Shown: positions 25,097 to 37,599, numbered from the stretch's first letter. The stretch is DNA of 64,000 nucleotides from Lithospermum erythrorhizon (GCA_019722365.1 JADFUC010001307.1:467001-531000); one strand, 5' to 3'. Made by a program: numbers and translations. The notes: generated by a model not told the origin, from the sequence alone.

Positions 25097-25794
25097 CTAT
25101 TTCCTCCTCTTCGGCGATCCACTCTCGGTCGAGGAGGAGGAACCCGAGTTTCCGGGGGATACCGGAGACCTCCTCGACCTCTTTTGGCCAACTGCAAGCC
25201 GGTTCGAGGCTCCCGATGTTTATCTATCTTGGAAAATTAAGCGATACACGTGATCACGTATGCAATCTGACTCGTCGTAAGCAATCTGACATCTTCATTT
25301 GTCTCATAAGTCCCAGCCAAAGGCGAGTTACGTTCTTGGGCTGGATCCCTTATCTCATCGTACTTCCCCAGCGCCTCTTTTACCTATAATCTTTCTCTAG
25401 GTGGCACAACGGATTGTGCCACCTCAACTTGCACAACTTTCACCAGTGTCTCTGGTGGAGACATTGATGAAAGGTTGGCACTTTCTGGTGAACCAGTGGA
25501 GCTCATTGCTGAAAAATGAAAATTTTCAGGGGATGCAGAGCTCATTTCAGGTTCTGTTTTTAAGATGGTATTTTCAAGATTGGCAAATTGAAGCCAATCA
25601 AGATTGAAAATATCATCTTGCAACGTTACATTTTGTGGGTCTTTAGGAAAATCATCTAGCAAATGGAGGCTAATTGAATCAATAAAAGCAAAATCATTGG
25701 CATAACTATCTGTGTTAATACTGTAATAAGATTCCATTGGTGAAGATAATATTTTCTGATTTGAAAGATTATTTGAACTTGAAAATCGTTTCAC
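25097..25794 (-). pseudogene. AP2/ERF transcription factor pseudogene (group IX-like)
   Basis: The frame opens at ATG 25794 and runs 136 codons to a stop at 25384. It gives an acidic, Ser-rich activation-type N-terminus (DDIFNLDWLQFANLEN, then ETLVKVVQVEVAQSVVPPRE). In intact ERF proteins the AP2 domain follows exactly here. After the stop the minus strand still shows its shadow: GKY, EIRDPA, AGTYETNED and FSKIDKHREP correspond to GKYAAEIRDPA, LGTYETAEDAA and the HRINSGEPEP tail, with internal stops and lost residues. In another frame the ERF C-terminal tail survives (KRSRRSPVSP, then SGSPKRRK and a stop at 25097). A TATATATAGG TATA-like box remains at 25841. The DNA-binding domain is destroyed while both flanks persist, so this is a dead or drastically altered gene. 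Confidence 0.8.
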
Positions 25795-25834
25795 CAGTTA
25801 CAAGATATTTGTCTGAATGAAGAAAGATGTAAAG

Positions 25835-25965
25835 GGATACTATATATAGGCTATCTGAAGTAATAGTTCAATAATTAAATTAAACAAGTTAGAATAACAT
25901 TTCTGATGCTATGTGGGTCTAGGAAACAAATAAATTGGAGGAAAAGTGCTTACACCACGTGATAA
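25835..25965 (-). promoter_or_regulatory. Residual promoter of the ERF pseudogene
   Basis: A TATA-like TATATATAGG sits at 25841-25850, about 50 bases upstream of the pseudogene ATG. A CACGTG G-box core lies near 25,957. Identification is by consensus and position. Confidence 0.4.
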
Positions 25966-26499
25966 ACATTGCAATAATTGAGCTATTCTAGCCCATGAAG
26001 AAAAGGAGTTTTGAAATTTTAATTAATTCCTCAATTCTAAAATATTATCGAGATTTTTAATAATTAAAATTAATAAATTAAAACTATAATATGGACGAAA
26101 AACAAAGGACTTTACAAACAAATAAAATTTACCATCAAAAGTTCTTTCGCACCATCTTACAAGACATTATTATTACATTATTTTCCTTGTTATTTTTACT
26201 TGATATTCTACTATTTTTATATGTTTTATATTTATGCCTTTTTTTATAATATAACCATAGACATTGAATATTAACGGATAAATGATCATCTTTAAAAACT
26301 ACTGGGTATATTGTATCCAGGAAATAGTGTTTTTCGTTCACTATGCTTCATTTTTTTAAGTGTATGATGAAATTAATAGGGTAAATTTCGCTAAAAGCGC
26401 GAGATTACGAAAAATATTTGGAAATAGGCGTAAATATTTGACATTTCAAATAGGCATTTGGGCTGTAATTTTTGTACTTGAAACTTTTGGCACTAAACA

Positions 26500-27500
26500 T
26501 ATATATTATACTTTATGGATTATTTTTAAACAAATACTTAATTAGGTTAATATTTAATAAATTAAATAATTTTAATTAATTAAAAATAAAATAACCACTT
26601 GTCATCTTAATCACTACAATATGAAATGTTATCTACCTTTAAACGAGTGTTGGGCTTAGGGATGAAATGACTATTTTGTCCCCCTCCCTATTTACAAGTG
26701 TAGTTGAAATTATGTTGCCTCTGAAATTGTCGTTTATTTAAAAAAAAATCTTATTTTGGTGTGTGTATAAGTATTGTATCGCCCCCACACCTTACCCCAT
26801 CCCTACCCAAATACCATTTTTTCCCCGATAATACACCATCACCATCATCTCGTATCCCCTACCCTACCTGACCCCCTTCTCCATTACCCTCGTCAACTTC
26901 AGCCACATACGAAAACAGAGAGGCATCTAAACTTCAGTGTACTCACCTCCCAAGATTCAAGAAAGATCCAGACATATAAAAACACAGCAAACTTTGCAGA
27001 TACACAAAACGATATAAACATACATTAAGAAAATCAATCAAGAAAAACTTATGCAGATACACAAAAAAGATATACGCAAAATGATAAACTCCTGGTAGAT
27101 GAATTAGGTGAACAAATCAATCAAGAAAATCAAAAAACTTCCCTAGAAACCACTATGTCCAAAGCTTCTGACAATGGTGGCAGAGGTGTTTTGCCTCAAG
27201 AACGATAAGTGAATCTTGGGGGTGAGTACACTAAAGTTGACGAAGGTGATAGAGAAGGGGGTGAGGTCGGGGTAGAGGATACGAGATGATGGTGGCGGTG
27301 TACTATCGGGGGAATAAATTAATTGTTGGGTGGGGGGGGGATTTAAGGGGTGGGGGTGGGGTGTAAGGTTGAAGATGATGTATTTTATTTTATTTTTAAT
27401 TAATTAAAATTGATTAATTTATTAAATATTGACTCGATTAAGTGTTTGTTATTTAAAAATGGACTTGATAAAATGTAATATATATATATATAAAATATCA
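26500..27500. repeat. Long imperfect inverted repeat (foldback-type element)
   Basis: The left arm, about 26,500-26,962, reads in reverse complement as the right arm, about 27,207-27,500. Matching blocks include CATCATCTCGTATCC, ACCCCCTTCT, CGTCAACTT and GTGTACTCACC, plus the outer AATATTTAATAAATTAA and TTTTAATTAATTAAAAATAA. The left arm has an extra insertion of about 34 bases after CGTCAACTTC. The unpaired centre is about 245 bp. No open frame is credible; short frames here are by-products of C-rich sequence. Likely a MULE/Foldback-type non-autonomous element; outer ends are uncertain. Confidence 0.8.
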
Positions 27501-29589
27501 TTTTGTCGCTATGTTTCTTTTGTTATAATGGCAACTCTTCTGAAAATCTTAGATGGCGGCTTGAAAGCACAAAATGGCCGAAAATCTTAAAATTATAATA
27601 GGCTATACAAGTGTTTAACTTAGGGCTCTGGCTTGAACCGTCCTCTGGAGTAGACCACTTAGAGGCGCTGCATAAACAACCCTCTAAGTTAGCAGCGCAG
27701 GCAATAACTAGCAGGCCATGTTTTATTAATTTATGCTTTTATTTTAGCACAGTATAGGCATTTCTTTATAAGCAATGACAAAGCTTAATGAAAGAAGGTA
27801 ATATAAAATAAATTCAAAACATTTTATAAATCATAATTGACGTTTATTGAAACATAAGCGCGATAAAGCGTAACATCAGTCGAATGTATATCAGCGTATC
27901 TAGGTGTTTATACGAATGTATATCGATGTGTCGAGTCGAATGTATATCAAATGTATATATATATATAATGAAGCTTCTCATTCTATCACAGAATGTTAAA
28001 GAGATATCTGTGTATGCATGTACTTGTGGCCTTCGCAGTTTCGGTAATTATCGTCATGGAAATGTCGACAACGGCCACGAGGGATCTTGAGAAAGAAAAA
28101 GTTATACATCTTATTGATATGAATTCAATGTATCTACGATCTATCTCGAAATCAAAGTATTAAAGAACTACAGTGAAAGTAGTATTGTCGGATTAAGATA
28201 TCCTCCCATTAAACAAGCGGACAAAAATCCACAATATGTTGCACTCTACCGCCCTAGCCGGACATTGGATACAATCATTCCAAAACCAAAACATAACGTG
28301 AATGTAACCATAGCAAATTATTGTTGCGAAATGTAAAGCATCATATAGCCGATGATTTAGGGTTTAACATCTTTTTATTTACAATACTTTTTGGTGCCTC
28401 GTCTCGAATTCATATCTGATAAACAAATACATATTGAGAAATAATAAAATAAGACACAATAAACAAATACATATATTATATATATATAATCAAATGAATA
28501 CACAATTGAATTTTTGTCGTATCACGTCGGAGAATTAGTATACTAAATAACAGATCCATATAGTATATGGAATCGATCTTAGTATTGTTGTCAGCCTTTA
28601 ATAATCACTACATTATTTGAATGACATTGCCAAGTAGCCAAAATAGCTATATAATAGTAGTATGAAAATTACTAGTTAATTTGGAAAATAAATTATAGTT
28701 GGTAACCACATACATTATATGAATGTATGATGAGATGATCGAGGTCCTTCATTAGCCCATAGTATATCCACACCAGCATGGTATATTTGTTTATATGGAA
28801 AGATAAATGAGAACCTCTACCGGCATTACGGTTATTGTTGCTCCCATCAACCAAATACACATCACACAAGAACCTTTAATAGAAAGTATATTAATAACTA
28901 TATATTGTTAAAAAATCTATGAAATATTTGGTGGTAGATATTTTTATCATTACCTTATGTAAATGTATATAGTGGTAGCACTTAGCAATCCACTGTGACC
29001 TGCTTTCCGTTGTCAATAAGCGTGGTCAATGCTTCCTTTGAGAACAACTCGGGCATTTGAACCCAGATGCATCGCATATTGTACCGAGCATAAGAAACTT
29101 ACAAAAATCAAAGCACATTATGATGAGGTCATTATTTCTCGAAGATATCTTGGCTTCCTCTGAATAAGCGGCAATTTGAGCATTTGAAATTTTTCTCCTT
29201 ACAAAATTTCATCATTGAATCTTAAGGCACGAAAAATGGGTTTTACGTTTAGTATGAATTACAATTAATTATATAATGAAGTTATCCTGACTAATCATTA
29301 TAATTTATTTTTGTACCTTTGTAAGAAATCAATCTACTAGGCCATGCGGCAAATGTACTGTCATCGCCTCTGAGTGAAGTGATCTACGCCTCAGCAAATT
29401 CGACATGGTAAATATGTACTTTCATGGCCAGGGACAATCTCTTTAAAACAAACTCTAACTTGATCAGGTTTCAATTGAATATTGTGAATTTTACGTTACT
29501 AGATCCTTACAATACGATGGTGAATCCACGAACATGTCACAAAGACTCTCACCCTAAAGAAAAAAAATCATTATAAACGGCTTAATGAT

Positions 29590-30155
29590 TTTAAGCATTT
29601 CCTTGATATCACGATGTTTACAATACTTAATGACTTAAATTGTATAAATAATGCCATATATCATCAACTCATAATTACAATATCCTGATACTTAATAGTT
29701 TAAGCGGCTACTAGTATCCCAAAATAACATTATCCTGACTCATAGTCCTGATATCACGATACTTCATACTCTATTCAACTCGTAGTCATGATATCGTAAT
29801 ATTTCATATATCATCAGCTCATATATATAGTCCGCAATCCTGATACTTCATATATCATTGACTCATAATCCACTGATAACCTGATACTTCATATATAGTC
29901 ACAATATCACAATATCATAATACTTAATGATTTAAACTACTAGTACCCCAAAATAAGTTGCTCACTTATTTCATGAGTCCACTTGATATCACAATATTTC
30001 ATATCGTCAACTCCTTAGTCACAATATCTCGATACGCCGTATATAGTCACAATATCACAATAGCAATGATTTAACTGACTACTAATACCCCCAAAATAAC
30101 AGTTATCTATTTCATAGTCACAATAATATCATAATACTTCATATATCAATAAAAG
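29590..30155. repeat. Degenerate repeat array inside the CACTA element
   Basis: Phrases such as CATAGTCACAATATCAC, GATACTTCATATATCAT and ACTAGTACCCCAAAATAA recur many times with variable spacing and many mutations. The pattern suggests an expanded short tandem unit that later decayed. No coding potential. Confidence 0.6.
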
Positions 30156-30157
30156 TA

Positions 30158-30544
30158 TTAAAGAAATACCTCTGGAATCAAATCGGGACCAAGCATTGAG
30201 CACTTCACACGACGCTCTTGGAGTCTTGGAGAAATCTGAAGTAAAGGTGTGTCGTCTTCGTCTAATTTGTTACGTTGTGACGTACCTTCAAATTGCGATC
30301 TTTCCCAGTGTTGTAACTTTTGTCGCATTTCCATCACCATTTGTTTCAATTCATGGACCTCGAGTTTTGAGATGAATCTCGTCTCTTTCCAAAAAAATCG
30401 GTCTTTGTTACCCCGTGACCAGCTGTAAGTACTCGTCCGTAGTACTCCTTCTTCATGGCCTTTGCCAGTACATCGTTCGGACCACGACAAAGCAATTCTT
30501 AAATGCAGCCAGGATAACCGGTAACCCTCATTGCAATTATGCAT
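30158..30544 (-). pseudogene. CACTA transposase C-terminal fragment (TNPD-like)
   Basis: One minus-strand frame gives a coiled-coil-like LEVHELKQMVMEMRQKLQHW. The other frame just upstream gives AKAMKKEYYGRVLTAGHGVT, the phrase usually preceding it in plant En/Spm proteins (GKxHxGRVRxxGxGVT). A frameshift therefore lies between the two parts. Confidence 0.65.
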
Positions 30545-31369
30545 TTAGATTATTTCCACAGAAAAACATAAGTCTTAATAAATTCGATATAGATCGGTTT
30601 AGAACTTGCTCCTTCGCCTTATCTTTTGCGCATCTGCGATTTTTCCATCTCGCTGACCTTTGAGCTCCTTCACAACATTAGTCGTTGTCTAGCCGGCTCA
30701 TTTTCAATTTTGTCTTTCTAGATTGGTTTTAAGAATGAAACAAAATTATTTAAGTTGTTAAAAATATGTATAATAAGTAAATATATTGAATATAAAAAAG
30801 TAGCCTACAATTTATTCTCTGAATTGAGCATAACCCAAAGCACCAAATCTTGGCAAACACATCATATTTTTGGCGCTTTGTGAATTCGATTCACTCAATT
30901 GCTACATAAAATAACAATTAGTATCACAATCTTACATAGTGTAAATTTCTAAGTTTTTAAGTACAAATCTAATTACCTTAAATCTTGCCCTCCAACCTCT
31001 TCTAATGCTTTCAGCTTTTCCATAACCTTAAACATTATATCTCTCAGGAGGTTTCAAAAATATGATTACCGCCGCTGCTCGTAACATTCTTTGGATAACT
31101 TTGTGAAAATTTCGTGCGGCTTTTGCCACCTTTTTAATTTGTCATATTCATATGACTGCAAGCCAACTCAAAATAAAGAGGCATAAAAATATAATTTAAT
31201 TAGCATTATGTATCACATAAATATATCCATACAATCAAAAAATTCAACAACCTAAAGTTCTTCCCATATTTTTTTAGCCCAGCGCCATCATGTGATGCCC
31301 GATTATTATATGTCAACGGGATCATCGAACGAGCAAACAAACTTGATGTTTCATCAAACATAGGCGCCC

Positions 31370-32450
31370 AGAATTTCCACTTCTCGATGGAATTTGCAAG
31401 TTCTTCACCTTATCAAATACCTCTTGGCCCGTTAAAATAGGAGGTCTGATTTTCACATTTTTTTCAGTCAAATATTGAAGGCGATTTCCTATATCCATTC
31501 ATTCGATAAAAACCTACGATGCCTCATGTAAACCTCATTTTTCCTATGTTCTAATCGAACAAAGTTAGTTTGATCTTCATACTTGAGGCATGTATATTGT
31601 CCTTTTACACTATATCCAGATATATTTCCATAAGCGGGGAAAGGTACATTCCTTTATTCCAAACAACATAACCCTCAAATTGAAGTTATCTTTTCTTAAC
31701 CCGTCATATACATACACATCCGCTTCTCCCGCAGCTTCAAATCTTAAATTAAAGGTGCCAAATATACGCCGACATCGTTTACCGGGTTGTTTAGGTCACA
31801 GATATCGGTGTAGACAACATCAAATATTTGCGTTTATTGCATAGCCAAGGCAATTAAATTATACATTGCCAAAAGTACTAGTCATGTACTATGAGGCACT
31901 CTGAATTCCATGAGATTCATTCCATCGATGACAATACAAACCGTGGTTTACGGGTTCGATGCAAATTCTAGATACTTAGCATCAAAAGTCTTCCTTGTGC
32001 GTCCATGAGGAATACTGGCTCCATGCTTTTACACTTTCGCCGAAATGCCATGTTAATTTCTTCAAATAATCTACACTCCGATACATATGCCTGAGTCTAG
32101 GTATAAGTGGAAAATAATACAGCACTTTGACTGGGGTAGATTCTCTTTTCTTATAACGGGGAACATTACACTTTAAGGCATTAACGCTCAATGATGCGTA
32201 TTAAACTTTCGAAATAATGTCACGATCGTTCACGCGCCATGTATCCTCTCGTGGTTCAACCCAATTGAACTGAGCACTTGTTTTGCATCATAAGTTCTTC
32301 GAGGCAACACATTATCATCAGGCAACAATTCTTTAGCCTCGCTTTCGACATATCGAGTGAAAGATGAATCAGTCCATCCATGTTTGACTTTTTTCATTGT
32401 ACAAGGTAATAACTGCATCTAATTTGGTAAACTTACATCCATCCAAGGTT
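31370..32450 (-). pseudogene. CACTA TNP2-type transposase remnant
   Basis: Reading downward from 32,418: KVKHGWTDSSF, LLPDDNVLPRRTYDAKQVL and GLNHERIHGA match the N-terminal part of TNP2 domains. Then 32,191-31,982 gives TPVKVLYYFPLIPRLRHMY and LKKLTWHFGE, which match the KVLRYFPL and MRWH signature. Further down come KYLEFASNP, DGMNL, then STWLVLLAMYNL, then NISGYSVKGQYTCLKYE and HRKNEVYMRHRRFLS, all in family order. They are broken by stops, frame changes and lost segments. Confidence 0.85.
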
Positions 32451-33623
32451 TCTCTGCATCATCTTTTAACAACTCCAATAATTAAAGGATGATCAATCCA
32501 AATCGTCCTCACAATACCATAGTATTTCTTCTAAATTATCCACTTACGCCTATGTTACTTTTCTGTCGTCTTACTCTTATCAGCTTAAATTGAGTGAATT
32601 ATAGAATGAAACTTTTATCGCACCGTGATGTGTCAATGAAGTGTAGTTTGTATCATCCATTCACATTATCAAATGCTCTTCCAATTCATCTGTCATTATT
32701 GCCAAATTTAAACACTTCCAACAGGACTCGAATGAGCTTTTATCCTCGACATTTATTAGAGCAAGCTCAATAAACTCCTTGCTTTCCATTTTATATTCTT
32801 ATGACAAGCGATGGCCATCAATTTGGATCCATAATTACTTACTACAAAATATGAATCATCAATTACACAAACAAATTAAATAACATATACCAACAAAGAT
32901 TGGATGTCATAAACCAATAGCTTAAAATTAAGCGATAACTCACCAAATGAACAAAAGATCAAATAAACCCGAAAATAACAAAGTACTTCCCTATTACTCA
33001 AATAATAAACCAAAAAAATAAAATTCACTAACAAGCACATCAAATAAACCTCGAAAGAAACAACAAAAACTTCTAATTACTCAAAGATAGATAAAGATCA
33101 AACCTTTATATTGATAAACTCAAAATAATCAAATTATAATTAAACAATATATATACATTTTAGATAAACATAAGCAATTAATTTAAACAACGAGTTCAAA
33201 CTATATATACATTTCAGTTAATATAAAATTAAAAAAAAATTAAAAGCGAAAATAAATAAATATTACAAAAATAAAATTAATTGCATACTTGGGTGGTGGT
33301 GGAGCAGGCGGAAGTTTGCCGGGGAGGGGGGTTAAACGATGAGGGAGGAGGGGGAAAGGGGGTGGGCGGAGGAGGAATTCGCGACAAGAATTCGAGGAGG
33401 CGGTCGACCGAGGAAGGGGGGGGGTGCGGGGATTATTTGATAATGGGGGGAGTTAAGCGGGTTGTTTGTTTAATTTTAAATGTAATTTTATTTTATTTTA
33501 ATAATTTCTCCGTCCTAAGTGAAACTTAGAGCTTAAATGTCGGCGCCACAAAGTGCTTAACTAGAGGCGTTTTTATTAGTCTTCTACAATTAAGTGCCCT
33601 TACAAGTACATTTTGTAGTAGTG

Positions 33624-34960
33624 TGGAGTTCAGGGGTCAAAAAAATACATTTTACAAAAGTTTAGGTGCCAAAAATCATACAATTGATGCTATTTGAAAT
33701 GTTTAGGTACTTATTTGAAATATTTTATGGTCAAAGTGTTGGGATGAATTTGGCCAAATTAATACTATATCAATGTGTTAGATTCTTTGCGATAGAGGTA
33801 TCCAAGTAAAAAATGTGATTTTTTCAATTATTATATCAATTTTTTTAATAAATAACCAAAATAAAATAAAATTGATGATTAGTGTTACATCCTGCCCTCC
33901 TGAATAGTTATATGAAAACATGCATATCATTACAAATTTACAACAGTCAATACAGATCGAGAAGTTCGTGTTATTACGTAGAGCTAACTACAGAAAAGTG
34001 TATATATCTACATATCATGATTATTATTGAAAGAAACATTATTTTGTTTTGTTGATATGAAGTACTATAAAATACACATTTAATTTTATCTTGCAATAAA
34101 TTTTGTAAGGGTCTTTACTTGAAAAAAATGAAATAAGACAAACCCATTACTGTGGGAAAACGGTAATATTCGTGCTAAAAAAATACTGTATTGAACTACT
34201 GCATATACTATTTTCTAATCATTTGCAACTCATCGTCGTATAAGTTGGATCGGAATACAATAATGAATGAAATATCAAATTATCAATCATGTATGTATGG
34301 ACTTGTTTGGAGGCATGAGTCTAATATTCAGCTTCCAGATTCTGGCTCCATTTTCTTTCAATATTTTAATTTTTATGAACACTACTTGTAATAATACTCT
34401 ATTATTATTACAAGAAATTTTCAAACTCTGGCAACTTTTAAAGATGGTTTATACTCGTACTAATATCAGTGACAAAATTAGAAATTTTATAAAAAAAAAA
34501 ATAACTCACCATTATTACAATAAGAAAAATGGTTTTATATAGGCATTAAATAAGTAATTATGACGAAAATGAATAATCTAGTCAACAAGACTTTCAGATC
34601 CGCAGCCGCTAATTTCCAAAAGGAACGACTTGACCAAGAGGACTTGTAATTAAGATGGCAATGGCCCAGAACTGCAGTTCGAAATACTAGCTCCATTTCA
34701 ATTTAGGTATACAGAAAAATACTCAATTTTAATACGGAGTAATAAATTAATTTTATTTTTAAATATTTTAGTTTTTAACAAGCAATGATAAGAAATCTGT
34801 AAAAAAAAAAAGTGCATAGATTTACTAGTTTATATTCAATCCGTTTTAAATTTTCATTTTGTTCGAGAACATGATTAGATGTTATCAGTTAGTTATTGTT
34901 GGGTTTGATTTGAAGATTTTATTTAAACAAAAGAGTAAGTTGCAGTTTAAATTCTTTAAA
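33624..34960. other. Intergenic DNA; first 140 bases resemble the foldback outer arm
   Basis: Bases 33,650-33,760 (GGTGCCAAAA, then ATGCTATTTGAAATGT) resemble the reverse complement of the outer left foldback arm at about 26,400-26,510. The rest is AT-rich with a truncated MITE-like piece near 34,700 (CTCCATTTCAATTTAGG). No genes. Confidence 0.45.
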
Positions 34961-37364
34961 GTTTAAACGATTCGCCCAGGTCTTCACGTTATTCATATCG
35001 CTTGGATTATACGTAAAGAGGTAAAATTCTTAGAAATGCGCCAATTTATTAGGGAACTTGAGAACTTCGCTTTAATGGAAATTTTAATCTGAGGTGCGTC
35101 GTTTAAGTGGTGAGAACCTTTCTTGGTTAAGGTATGTCAGGAATGTTGCAGTTTGAATTCTTAGTATTATACAACAACGTTGAAACGAATTATTATAGGA
35201 TTTAAAAGATGAAGAAGTCGATTTAGAGACAAAAATATAAATCCGGTTTAACGAAAAATATGGTTTTAACGACATAATTAACAAAAGAGCCCAGTTAGAT
35301 TGTAAATAAACATCACTAATCGAAATAGGTTACTCTTGGAAAAAACGATGAATTATTTTTTAAATGTAATTTATTTGAAATAGTGATGTTCACCAGGTGG
35401 TCGAGTATTACATTTCTCAGCAAGATAGTACCTTTATCAGCGGCGTGGAGTGTCAGGTGACAACCTGCCATCAGGTTGCGCCTCAAATAACACCCACTTT
35501 TTACCAAAACATGGACGTGTCATTCGAGGATGTCAATTACTTCTTCCCGTTACATCGCTCCGACATATCTTGCATGTATTTTTTAAATTCTCTTTATTTA
35601 TTTCATATATATATAATTATTAAATTTAATACAATAAATAATATTATAATTTTTTTAATTCCTCAATTTAATTTATACCTATATATAATGGATTATAATT
35701 CCTCAATTTATAATTTAATTTATAATTCCTCAATTTATAAAACAACTTTGACTCAATAAATTTTCCTTTTGTTACCAAAAAAGAAGACGGGTTCAGAGAG
35801 ATAATATGGGTATGGAGAAGATTATCATCACAGATCAGAGTGGTGCATGACTTTCTCAAAATCTCATCATAGCCAACAAAAAACAAAATAGGATGATCCT
35901 ATTGTAGATTCAATGATTTTTTTAAGTGAAGGTTGTGATGCGATAAGTTATCAGAAATTCTTTGGCTCGTTGAGATGTCGACCGTTGGAAGCTTGTCGCA
36001 GCGTTCTTATCTGGACTTTGGCTTTATATGGATGTTGCAGTCGATATGATTCGCTTGGGTAAAAGATGCGATATATCTGCGCCGGCTGAAAGGATCGGCG
36101 TGAGGTGTAGGTGCGTGGAATTACTAGCAGTGATAGCTGAAAGTGTTACATAGTGACCACGGATACTCCGACTGATCAGGATTAATATATGGAGTATTTA
36201 AGAGTGGTAAATGCCAAATATGTAGGGAGGCAAGTGATGTGCTTTAATGAAGTAAATGTTGCGATATTTATATGATCGAAAGATCCTCTATCTAACAAGT
36301 GTTTGGAAAATGAATGCGATTTTGTGTGACTTTTTAAATACGCGTTGGACGTAAGGTGAATTGTGATTGGCTTTTTATATAGTGGTTAAACTTTAGTGAA
36401 GTGTAAAGGAAGTCGTGAGAATGTTGGCATGGCTGCAGTGCATGTGCAAGCCGTTCTAGTATAAGCTCATTAGTTGGTTTGATAATATAACGATAATAAT
36501 AATCTGGGAGCGGGGCCTTAGGGGTCTTGGGAGGTCTTAATTGAATCGAAGACTCATTTTCGGATAATATCTTTTCTTTGAGGTTTGCAGACACTTTTCC
36601 CTTCTACTTGGTTTTGAGATGAAGAAGCAGCATTTATGAAGTGCGTTCGGGAGGCGATTCTGACTATTAGCTTTACTTGAGGGGAGTTTGGTAGCTAATA
36701 AGTAGTAGAGTAAATGGGTGTTGATCGCCACCACTTGCACTCATATATAATTTGAAACTGACCCACGTCGGTTAGAACCACAAAGCAAATAAATCATTTC
36801 GCAAGCAAAAAATATTTTACGGTGAAAACTCATGCTTCTCTTGGTTCATTTGAACACTCTTTAGAGTCTTCGAGGTTGTGTCGGTTCTTAATTTATCATG
36901 AGGAATCGGTTGCTCAGAATAGACCTAAGCACTCTCGGGCGGAGAGAGTAGTCTGGTTTAAGGAGATTGTGTTCATGTGGCTTGGTTGATGTTTGAGTAC
37001 GATTTTTTTAGCCAAAGTTCTGTTATTGTACGTGATTTGGCGTTAACTTATACAATAAGTTAGGTAGGAGATTAATGAGTGTTCTTAGAATAATGTCTTC
37101 GGCGGCCTTTTTAATTTGGCCTGTAATTGCTGTCATTCTTTCTTGACCTTGTCCATTAAAACTTCGTCAGGTTTAATTTTTTTTTAGCTAAATATTCATA
37201 TTCATAATTTATCTCATTCGATTTTTTACAAGTACTTTAATAACTACTCCGTAGTACGGAGTAATAAAATGTATCGGAATGTTCAATGTTGTTTCCCAAC
37301 GTCCAAGCGCCCCATGAGATAAAAAAGCACTGGATAGCGAGGGGAACAATTTTCAGTTCCATTT
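34961..37364. other. Intergenic DNA of mixed composition, no gene recognised
   Basis: Two less AT-rich patches, about 35,395-35,580 and 35,930-36,760, look like decayed functional or transposon sequence. The first is open for 120 codons on the plus strand from 35,397 but matches no family I recognise. Confidence 0.4.
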
Positions 37365-37368
37365 AATA

Positions 37369-37595
37369 CCTCCAATTCAAATTGTATGACATTTTTATTT
37401 TTACGTGTCCGAAACTTTTGGCCCAGTAATTCTTTTTATTAACTTTATTTCAAAAATACTAAAATTGATATCAATAAATTTTTAAATATATTTTCACTTT
37501 AAGTAAATTTTCTGATTTTTTAAATCATGTAATTAATTAGTATAGATGGTTAAGGTTGGGCCTTGAAAAAATAAAAGTTTTCTATTTTGGAGGAA
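37369..37595. repeat. Probable Stowaway-type MITE
   Basis: A TA precedes CCTCCAATTCAAATTG at the left end. The right end reads, in reverse complement, CCTCCAAAATAGAAAAC and is followed by TA. This fits Stowaway MITEs with diverged ends. Confidence 0.45.
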
Positions 37596-37599
37596 TAAT

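Larger units (their letters stand above)
27610..33623 (-). mobile_element. CACTA (En/Spm) DNA transposon, degenerate
   Basis: The right end, read on the minus strand from 33,623, starts CACTACTACAAAATG, a standard plant CACTA terminus. Just inside are GC-rich subterminal sequences (CGCCTCTAGTTAAGCAC, TTGTGGCGCC). The left side has related motifs around 27,620-27,720 (AGTGTTTAACTTAGGG, CCACTTAGAGGCGC, CCTCTAAGTTAGCAGCGC), but a clear CACTA end is not preserved, so the left limit is approximate. Between them lie minus-strand remnants of TNP2 transposase and a TNPD-like C-terminal part. Numerous stops make it non-autonomous. A G-rich stretch at 33,281-33,430 is probably leader sequence. Confidence 0.75.

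Noticed and set aside
26774..27028. Plus-strand Pro/His-rich frame at the foldback
   Set aside because: It comes from C-rich inverted-repeat sequence with no family resemblance and no gene context.
27470..27495. TA dinucleotide run as a possible functional element
   Set aside because: Simple microsatellite; no further structure.
33281..33529. Gly-rich frame in the G-rich stretch
   Set aside because: It lies in the terminal/leader region of the CACTA element and reflects G-rich composition; the element's coding strand is the opposite one.
34970..35070. AGAGGTAAAATTCTTAGA resembles a conserved 18S rRNA segment (AGAGGTGAAATTCTTGGA)
   Set aside because: The match covers only about 18 bases and the flanking sequence does not follow rRNA, so it is probably chance or too short to support.
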